A stretch of 64,000 nt of DNA from Ignavibacteria bacterium (GTDB taxonomy: Bacteria; Bacteroidota; Ignavibacteria; Kapaibacteriales; UBA4661), in the NCBI GenBank assembly GCA_014654705.1, contig JACVZY010000029.1, positions 1 through 64,000 of the forward strand, written 5' to 3'. The notes under the pieces are model-generated. The model was not told where the DNA came from. It saw nothing but the letters and a program-made list of their open reading frames with translations, and made no database searches. Shown in pieces: positions 58,001 through 64,000 of this stretch. Within the stretch, counting starts at the first letter, position 1. Each line of letters opens with the position of its first letter. Both the position numbers and the translations under genes were made by a program.

Positions 58001-61000
58001 CAGCCACGAGAACGCGCAAATTCGGCAGTAACCCAATGCCTTCCGGCAAGGCTCCGCTGAACTGATTCCCTCCCAGACGCACTTCTTCAAGCGTTGTGAC
58101 CGACGGAATCCATTGCGGAAAGACACCTCTGACGCCATTATCGGTAAGGTCGAGAATACGCAAAGCCGTCAGTTCTCGCAAAAGCTCGGGTAATTGTCCT
58201 TGCAGATTGTTGTCCGGAAGGCGTATTTGCGTGATGCGTCCGCCCTCAACCGTAACACCTGCCCATTCAGAAACAGGGTCGGCAGAAAGCCAACGATTTG
58301 TAGCACGATTCGTCCATGCTGCACCGCCCAAACTATCGTAGAGAACGCCCAGAATTGAGGCTTCGTATTCAATGCGTGAGAGTACCTTAATCTCCTGAGT
58401 GGACTGAGCCGTGCCTCTGGCTCCTGTGATGCGGATAAGCCCCGTCGAACCACTGCCAACAACCACCGTGAGCACAGTGTCAGAGCGTATGGAAAAACTG
58501 GCTGCGGGCATATTACCTATCACAACGGACGTTGTACCGTTAAAATTCCCACCGCTAATGGTTACGGTCGCACCGGAAACAGCAAAAGCGGGCGTAAAAC
58601 TTGTGATATATGGTGAGGGAACAATAGTCATCCGCACGGTAGAAGTAGTCGAGCCGCCCAAAGTCGTGATGGTCATTGTGCCGCTTGTGCTCAAACGCGA
58701 TACTCGCACAAGCAGTTCGGTCGGTGAGACGCTCTGCACAATGTCTGCCGCGCCGCCGCCAATTGTTACACTTCTCACACCGGTCAAAAACTGCCCCCGC
58801 ACCTGGACAACGGAACCAAAGGTAGCATTAAGCGGTGAGATGGACGTGATGACAGGCTGCACAGACGTAACAAAAAATTCGGACGTTGTGCTCGCCGTAC
58901 CCAGAGTGCTATTCACAAAGACTGCTCCACGAGTCGTTCGTGGGGGGAGTGTACCCACCACAGCAAATATTTGTGTGGTCGAAACTAACGTTACGCTCGT
59001 AGCAGTAGTGCCGCCAATACTAACAGCGACATCGCTGGTAAAACCACGCCCCGAAATCCCAACGAGCGTTCCTGCCGTACCCACAATCGGGCTAATATCA
59101 GTTATTGCCAAAGCGGGCTGCACATCGAACCGTGCCGAAGCAGTCGTTGTACCACCCGGCGTAGAAATACGGAGATTAGCAGTGGTGGAGCCTCGCAGTG
59201 GCAGGCGAATCGTCATCTCGGTAGAGGACAGAATTGAAACGATGGCAGCTGTTACATTCCCAATGGTTGCTTGGGTGGCAAATAGTAAATCTCGCCCACG
59301 CACAAGCAGCGTAGAACCGGCAACGGCAGCAGATGTGGGCAAACCATTAAAGAATGTTGCTGTTACCGTAGGCTGAGGGGAGTAAAAAAACACCGTTGCT
59401 GTTGTGGCTTCCCCACCGGGCGTACGGACAACAATTGTGCCTGTTGAGCCTTCCAGCACGGCAACGCTTATTTGCGTAGGCGAATTCACTGTTACCGAAA
59501 GCACAGGAGCACCGCCGACAAGCACATTGCTAATCTGGCTCAGGTTCGTGCCGGTGATGGTGATAACAGAGCGACGTGTACCGATGGTGGGCGTAAAGCT
59601 GCTAATTGTGGGTGGCAAAAAGAATGTAAAACTATCGGTCGTCGTAGCAACACCGCCAAGCGTTCCCAGACGAATAGATCCCGAAACATCACGGTTGGGG
59701 CACCGTACTTGCACGAGTGTGTCATTGCGCGTAATAATCGGTATTACATTTCCCCCAAACGTCACCGATGCCGTGGAAGAAAGATTTCGCCCACGCAGAG
59801 TAATCACCGTATTAAAGCCACCGTTGAGCGGCGTGATGGAGGTAATTTGCGGCGGAGGCGCGTAAACAAACGTTGAAGGTGAAAAAGCCGTACCGCCGAT
59901 GGTAACAACGCTCACCGGACCGGTCGAACCATTATTGACCCTTGCGCGAATCACGGTAGGCGCGACAATCTCAAAACTCTGCGCAGGCGTACCGCCAAAG
60001 AACACCTGGGTTGCTGTCGAAAGGTTCAGCCCCACAATGGTCGCGACCGTCGCGTTACCGCCTGTAACGGGTGTAACACTGGTAATCAAAGGTAAGGGCG
60101 TAGCATTGCCCACAGCGAAAAACGATGGACCCACGAGACTGACGGGAAAAATATTACTTCGCAAAATTGAGCCGGTGAGTGTGCTACCAATGAGTGAAAA
60201 TGTCGCATTTGTAGCATTTGCTCCGGCAAAAACAGAAGTAGTAACAAAAAACGGTGCTGAGCTGCGAGTTGCGGTAAGCACAATCTGGGAATAATCGCCT
60301 GCAAGAGCCGGCTGTACGTGCCAGTAATAGTTACTGAGCGAAGCCAAACCTGTGCCAAGCGTTCCGGTCGCAAGCCCTGTCAATGCTTCCACCACCACTC
60401 CCGGATTACCTGCGCTGGTCACAGCATCAGAAACATTGACAGGGAGATATGAACCAAGTTTTCCAACAGGAAAAAAGAATAACGAAGTACCGTTCTGATT
60501 TGCACCCATACGACGAAGCATTTGTCCCAGCACAAAGGAAGCCGCCGAACCACCCTGAACAGCACTAAGAGAGGTCGTTTCAATGCGGACTTGGGGTGCG
60601 GACAAATACCCCTGCTGCAAAGACAGCACCGAAGCGATTGGCAGTACAGATACACACGTAAGCGTTGCTCCGGCGCGATTCAGCGTCAAACTGCCCAGAT
60701 TATTGGGTCCACCCTGCCAGTTAAATTCACCTGTTATCGTTCCTGTTCCGGCAAGCGTTAAACTTCCGCCACCACCGCCGGAATTATCCTGAAACATCGA
60801 CCCCGTAACAAACGTGATATTTCCGTTCCACGTCAGCGTTCCGGCTTTCAGGTCAATCACTCCCGTTGCATTGGCAGTAAAAGAGCCATTTTGCGAAAGC
60901 GAAAAGCCCGCACAGTCTAGTGTGCCGTTCACTGTCAAAGCACCATTGATTGATTTTGCACTATTCAGCTGAAGACTGGTATTGAGCACGATTTGGACAT

Positions 61001-61853
61001 CACCGGGCATGGAAGCGGGGAATTCGCCGTCGGTAACGACTGCACCGGTGGCATCATACTGTAGCCGCGCATTCGGCGTTCCGGTTTGATACTGAAATGT
61101 CCCCGCAGCAGCAGTTACATTACCCGTTCTCCGCAAAAAAACTGCTCCGGGCGCAATCACAACCGTATTAGCACCACCATTGAACGCATGATTTTGTGCG
61201 CCGCAGTCGAAAGTGCCCCGTTGCACAGTGAGCGAACCTGTTAGCGTAATGCCGTTGTCCATTTGAAGCGCTCCGGCAGTCGGTGCATTTTGGTTATTAA
61301 CCGTAATGGACTGCGCCCCGGTGATGGCGGTGCCCGTAGCAAAGCCTGAAATCTGTGTGGCAGCGGCAGCATTAAAGGTGTAACTGGCGGTGGGATTGAA
61401 TGTGCGCGTTCCGGTTACCTGCACAACGCCACCATTGACACCGCCTGCATTTGCCGTGATGAGCGATGCACCTGCTTGAAGATCAAAATCACCAGTTCCC
61501 ATCACCGAAAATGACTGTCCGTCGAATGCACCGCCGGTCTGCACTTGCAGTATCACTCCGGCACCAAGAGTGAGATTGGCAGTAATTACTGCCGTACGAC
61601 CACTCGGCACAAGGAATCTATCGGTGGCTGTTGTGAAGTTTGCAGGTGTTGCACCTCCGCCCGCCAATATAGTGTTCCAGCTCGCTAAAAGCGTTGCATC
61701 ACCGGATTGATAAAAATAATCAACCGCGAGCAAAGGCGATGTCGGCACGGCAAAGCTAATGATGGCGAGGAAGATGAGCCTGCACAACCGTGAATGCAGA
61801 ACCAAGCCTTTCCAAAAGTCAGTGCGGAGCGTTCGATTTTTCAATGCAAGCAT
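55089..61853 (-). CDS. Giant T9SS-secreted surface protein 4
   Basis: The 2254-aa exported protein has a signal peptide in residues 1-43 (core CRLIFLAIISFAV, cleavage near LLAV). One beta-rich module (43-581) begins YFYQSGDATLLASW and ends with a FFPVGKLGSYLPV segment. Seven IPT/TIG repeats (590-1151) and a long plant-type LRR (1152-1552, LxxLxSLYLHRNQLTGAIPETLG pattern, C-x21-C pair) follow. The rest is Ig-like (1562-1646), FN3-like (1658-1759), choice-of-anchor-D-like (1762-1976), cohesin-like (1987-2131), VSRAGGTRL (about 2155) and a T9SS sorting domain (2175-2253, HPNP to RVQVQR). It is the shortest complete member and probably the simplest architecture. Unlike giants 2 and 3 it has no TTTGGGG site upstream. 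Confidence 0.93.
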   Translation of the reverse strand: MLALKNRTLRTDFWKGLVLHSRLCRLIFLAIISFAVPTSPLLAVDYFYQSGDATLLASWNTILAGGGATPANFTTATDRFLVPSGRTAVITANLTLGAGVILQVQTGGAFDGQSFSVMGTGDFDLQAGASLITANAGGVNGGVVQVTGTRTFNPTASYTFNAAAATQISGFATGTAITGAQSITVNNQNAPTAGALQMDNGITLTGSLTVQRGTFDCGAQNHAFNGGANTVVIAPGAVFLRRTGNVTAAAGTFQYQTGTPNARLQYDATGAVVTDGEFPASMPGDVQIVLNTSLQLNSAKSINGALTVNGTLDCAGFSLSQNGSFTANATGVIDLKAGTLTWNGNITFVTGSMFQDNSGGGGGSLTLAGTGTITGEFNWQGGPNNLGSLTLNRAGATLTCVSVLPIASVLSLQQGYLSAPQVRIETTSLSAVQGGSAASFVLGQMLRRMGANQNGTSLFFFPVGKLGSYLPVNVSDAVTSAGNPGVVVEALTGLATGTLGTGLASLSNYYWHVQPALAGDYSQIVLTATRSSAPFFVTTSVFAGANATNATFSLIGSTLTGSILRSNIFPVSLVGPSFFAVGNATPLPLITSVTPVTGGNATVATIVGLNLSTATQVFFGGTPAQSFEIVAPTVIRARVNNGSTGPVSVVTIGGTAFSPSTFVYAPPPQITSITPLNGGFNTVITLRGRNLSSTASVTFGGNVIPIITRNDTLVQVRCPNRDVSGSIRLGTLGGVATTTDSFTFFLPPTISSFTPTIGTRRSVITITGTNLSQISNVLVGGAPVLSVTVNSPTQISVAVLEGSTGTIVVRTPGGEATTATVFFYSPQPTVTATFFNGLPTSAAVAGSTLLVRGRDLLFATQATIGNVTAAIVSILSSTEMTIRLPLRGSTTANLRISTPGGTTTASARFDVQPALAITDISPIVGTAGTLVGISGRGFTSDVAVSIGGTTATSVTLVSTTQIFAVVGTLPPRTTRGAVFVNSTLGTASTTSEFFVTSVQPVITSISPLNATFGSVVQVRGQFLTGVRSVTIGGGAADIVQSVSPTELLVRVSRLSTSGTMTITTLGGSTTSTVRMTIVPSPYITSFTPAFAVSGATVTISGGNFNGTTSVVIGNMPAASFSIRSDTVLTVVVGSGSTGLIRITGARGTAQSTQEIKVLSRIEYEASILGVLYDSLGGAAWTNRATNRWLSADPVSEWAGVTVEGGRITQIRLPDNNLQGQLPELLRELTALRILDLTDNGVRGVFPQWIPSVTTLEEVRLGGNQFSGALPEGIGLLPNLRVLVADRNRLSGVLPQSLCSLATAREINLNQNALSGTIPPCLGGLPLLQSLDLGQNALTGAIPPELGNLTTLQSLYLHRNQLTGAIPETLGNATVATVTVAASTSSKNASALTAANALRRLWLGGNKLTGEVPETLRSLTSLEELLIDNNQLAGESIMRILPALPNLQTLDIGRNTFTGSVSADLGNLRRLRFLSLRSNAFSGALPSTLGNLDSLQTLYVDSNSFSGTVPAQLGALRNLQTLGLSYNKFTSLPRMSAILSALAVQGNNLQFGDLQTNAAVTDFTYIPQDSLGAVRDTGIVIGNPMLLAIAVSGRDNLYEWFKDGVQVQATSATIGYRIEQFMPQDTGSYVCAITNRLVDKLTLYSRPIRVRGVAPRPPSQAPDLVFPQNGANFIAFNPTMQWTRVDNAILYEVQVSQLRDFSLIATTASVRSADTTLTTINTRMEGLQPLTQYFWRVRALNGVNIASAWSGLNSFVTAPPGSAVAVSSVNFGNVVLGESLSDFAFLTNLTSQDLTILDVDGNDNEFSFRIPLDVRGLRLRAEQTFSIRGITFAPRSPGIKSAAVTVKYVLPTGDTSSIRLENVLMGRGTPIKADSANLDTIRIGKTAQTLVLISNRGGVSTRVIIDSAMILGSTNGFAVNSPRGPLYINSGASSSVVVTCTPINEGNISATIRYFARFIQTSSQGETVFYDTLTTKVKAFARNARPGRDIPVTVGIRPARGQESLAPGASVTMELFIEKVDDADGNGAGISTILQNLPLSYSTIIRFNRQALALGTNPATLKAISNPDPSNNVQRVSITSATITTRNISALLRDSVLLHFSCIAVAGETTQTAIELEYFRFAVDTLPTTVLPTPFMGERVIFVEGLRAGSFTAKVSRAGGTRLIGRAGTSATLSAMHPNPVLDVGNITYSVPELTPAQVVLVDVFGRVMKVLADGDHAKGKYVASVPVNDLPTGTYFVLLRTPAILLTERVQVQR

Positions 61854-62172
61854 TGGTATCGGAGAAAAAATGAAACAGAAGCAAGGTGAACGGTATATTT
61901 CAAGACAGATCCTTGAGACACAGACAGTGCTCAGAAAACAACCACTTGGGTAGTGTTGATTTTAGAGTGATAAGTGTTAAGTACAGTTTTCCGAAAGCAT
62001 TAGTTGAGCAGTTATTTACACCTGCCAAACTCAAAGCTCATCATTCAGCACGGAACACTATCTTTTTTGTGCTCTTGGCTCTACTATTATCCGGCTATCG
62101 CCTTTTACTCTCCAAAAATCATACCATTTTTCAACAATCCATTAGAAAGAACGACACCGTATTCACAATTAC
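61854..62172. other. Intergenic region between giants 4 and 5
   Basis: These 319 bases contain no recognised gene, no clear terminator for giant 5 and no TAnnTTTG box for giant 4. A weak AGCAC/GTGCT hairpin spans 62046-62072. No GGGG run occurs. Confidence 0.5.
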
Positions 62173-64000
62173 CTACCGCACAACCTGTAATCGCTCCGTA
62201 ATTACCTCGCCGCCCGAAGTCTTCATCCGAACCAGATATGACCCGCTTGCCAGACGCGATGTTTCCAAGCGCAGCGAATGTGCTCCGGCTTCATAATGTT
62301 CCCCGTTCGTACCCATCACCGCCATGCCTTGCAGCGTCAGTACCTCAAAGGAGAGCGCTCCCGCAGTTTGCACAGTAAAAGCCAGTTCGACGGAATTATC
62401 GGCGGGATTTGGGCTGAGCACAAGCATAGACTTTGCTGTATCAATAGGGGCGACAAGCCGCTTGCCGCCTGCCCGCGAGACGGCGGCGGTGAAACTTGCG
62501 GTCGAACCTGTCACTAAAGATTCGAGGTTAATAATCACCTGACTTTTATCTGCCAGATTTTTTCCGGCACTGGTCGTGTCCCAAAGAAATCGTGTTACAC
62601 GGAGCGTTGTGGCATCGGTGCTTCCGGCAATGACGCGGCAGCGAATGCGCGTCAGGACAGAATCAAGCGCCCCCGCATCATCCGGCACCCAGCGCGTAGG
62701 AGCAATCGTGTACGTTACAAAGTCGCCCGAACTTGCCACTCGCCGCAGAGAAGATTCTCCCGCTTCGGGCAGGAGCACTTGGCTATTAAAGACAATATCA
62801 GCGGTGAACACCGGGTCAGCGGCACGATTCAGTGTCCCGAGGGCGCATTGTGCCTGCTCTTTCGGAGTAGTTCCGCAGGTAGAAGTTGCCAGATAATCCA
62901 ATTGTGTAATTTTTAAGCCAAGCGTTACAATACCCCCAGGCGGAATCTGCTGTTGGTCTGCAATTAAGCGCGGGGCAATCGTTACGTCGCTCGTCTGCGG
63001 TGAGCGTACACTAACCAGAGTCGGTATCAATAATGTGTCAGTAACAGTACCGGATGCGGTTGAAACTTGCGCAACAAAACGAATGAAACCTGAAACTTTT
63101 GCTGTGGCAGTGTCAGCAGTCAGAATACAATTCACATTCACAAATGCGCTTTCATTGGGTTGCAGCGCAATAGGCTTTATCAGTGGGTCACTTAGTCCGA
63201 ATAGGGCTTTGCTGCCATTCTCTGAACCGGATTCCACTTTCGTTCCAATCGATAGTGCGGTAGTCGCAACATTCGTTAGCTGAATATTTTCGGTCTTTGT
63301 CAGCCCGGCGGTCAGCAAACCAAAATCGACTTCCGACCCAGCAAACATCAGCGCACCGCCTACACCCGTCAGCACGGTGCCGAAGGAAACTTCCGTTGGG
63401 ACGTTGCTGCCCGACGACGCTACCGTATAACCCACCACCACCGATGCGGTCTGCTCGCCAACATTTGTGGGCGTGAAGCGTACCTTCACAACAACGCTGC
63501 TATCCGGCTCCAAACGCACAGCACTCGTCAGTCCGCCGGATTGGAACTGCCCTTGTGTGCCCTGTTCCACGAGCCGAACACTCTGAACAATAACCGCCGC
63601 GCTGCTTAAATTCTGCACCGTCAAAGAGCGCTCCACAGATTTGCGAAGAATTACGCGCCCAAAATTTATCGTTTCCACATTCACGGTGCGTCCGGCGGGA
63701 ATTGTCGTAAAACGCCCTACGTCCGACCACGCGCCCTGCAAGCCTTCGCTCACCGCCCGCACACGCCAGAAGTATGTCGTCAAATTCTCCAGTGCTTGCG
63801 CTGCCGCGAGCGAGAGCCGCGTACGGAAGGGGTCGCTCACTGTCAGCTTTATGACCATGTCAGAGAAATCACTCTTGGTGGAAATTTCGACTTCATAATT
63901 GCTCGTAAATGCCGTTGTGGACCACACAAGAGTCGGGGTGATGGTCACGCTCTGCGCTGCGAGCTGTGGTGCGATTAGCACAGGGCGCTCGGACGGAGCT
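62173..64000 (-). CDS. Giant T9SS-secreted surface protein 5 (C-terminal part, cut by window edge)
   Basis: The frame is open to the right edge, so only the last 608 or so residues are visible. The GTG at 63981 is unlikely to be the true start, because the residues before it continue the domain. The visible part begins in the FN3-like domain (TPTLVWSTTAFTSNYEVEIS). It continues through choice-of-anchor-D-like domains (VNFGRVILRKSVERSLTVQN; VDFGLLTAGLTKTENIQLTN), the cohesin-like domain (PGGIVTLGLKI, VFNSQVLL, RIRCRVIAGST) and VSRAGGKRL. It ends in a T9SS sorting domain (SPNPADNSVELAF to ERLQVVR). The order is that of the other four giants, so IPT, LRR and Ig-like domains are expected beyond the edge. 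Confidence 0.9.
   Translation of the reverse strand, partial: APSERPVLIAPQLAAQSVTITPTLVWSTTAFTSNYEVEISTKSDFSDMVIKLTVSDPFRTRLSLAAAQALENLTTYFWRVRAVSEGLQGAWSDVGRFTTIPAGRTVNVETINFGRVILRKSVERSLTVQNLSSAAVIVQSVRLVEQGTQGQFQSGGLTSAVRLEPDSSVVVKVRFTPTNVGEQTASVVVGYTVASSGSNVPTEVSFGTVLTGVGGALMFAGSEVDFGLLTAGLTKTENIQLTNVATTALSIGTKVESGSENGSKALFGLSDPLIKPIALQPNESAFVNVNCILTADTATAKVSGFIRFVAQVSTASGTVTDTLLIPTLVSVRSPQTSDVTIAPRLIADQQQIPPGGIVTLGLKITQLDYLATSTCGTTPKEQAQCALGTLNRAADPVFTADIVFNSQVLLPEAGESSLRRVASSGDFVTYTIAPTRWVPDDAGALDSVLTRIRCRVIAGSTDATTLRVTRFLWDTTSAGKNLADKSQVIINLESLVTGSTASFTAAVSRAGGKRLVAPIDTAKSMLVLSPNPADNSVELAFTVQTAGALSFEVLTLQGMAVMGTNGEHYEAGAHSLRLETSRLASGSYLVRMKTSGGEVITERLQVVR

Noticed and set aside
16421-64000. 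Classical autotransporters (type V secretion)
   Set aside because: The C-termini are T9SS type-A sorting domains; no beta-barrel translocator is present.

Overview
The window looks like a chromosomal segment from an environmental bacterium of the FCB group, either Bacteroidota sensu lato or the Ignavibacteria/Kapabacteria neighbourhood. The placement is inference. It rests on C-terminal type IX secretion (T9SS) sorting domains, at least one promoter of the Bacteroidota form TTTG-N20-TAnnTTTG, starts without Shine-Dalgarno sequences, WG-repeat and IPT/LRR/choice-of-anchor proteins, and a DUF779-linked aldehyde dehydrogenase. No rRNA, tRNA or CRISPR was seen.

Left part (1-16.4 kb), mostly minus strand. 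An AT-rich OLD-like ATPase/TOPRIM gene without its P-loop sits at the edge. It is followed by peroxiredoxin, DUF427 and ispH genes. Next come a translationally coupled pair, a ClpB half (M-domain plus second ATPase only) and a VWA-OmpA-SPOR envelope protein, with an orphan DUF433 gene upstream. A secreted trio follows (WG-repeat protein, YD-like protein, barrel-like protein), then a six-TM HAMP adenylate cyclase on the plus strand. The last block is an aldehyde module: DUF779 and aldehyde dehydrogenase on minus, a divergent AraC regulator on plus.

Right part (16.4-64 kb). This is a tandem array of five giant minus-strand genes (4739, 4246, 3399 and 2254 aa, plus a fifth cut by the right edge). 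A lone NarL/LuxR-type response regulator lies between the first two. The four complete proteins share one C-terminal core: IPT/TIG repeats, plant-type leucine-rich repeats, an Ig-like domain, an FN3-like domain, choice-of-anchor-D-like domains, a cohesin-like domain, a short VS[RT]AGGxRL motif and a T9SS sorting domain. The fifth shows the same order from the FN3-like domain onward. The N-termini differ: three NHL propellers plus ten Ig-like repeats in one, and beta-rich adhesin-like modules in the others.

The most interesting signal is a short sequence, TTTGGGGYRAAA (TTTYRCCCCAAA in the direction of transcription). It occurs upstream of the response regulator, twice upstream of the 4246-aa gene and once, with a degenerate second copy 21 bp away, upstream of the 3399-aa gene. 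A weaker form lies upstream of the 4739-aa gene and none was found before the 2254-aa gene. Tandem spacing of 20-21 bp suggests a response-regulator operator, so the array may be a self-contained, regulated surface-adhesin system. A dispersed REP-like palindrome also occurs in the window; one copy forms part of a signal peptide.
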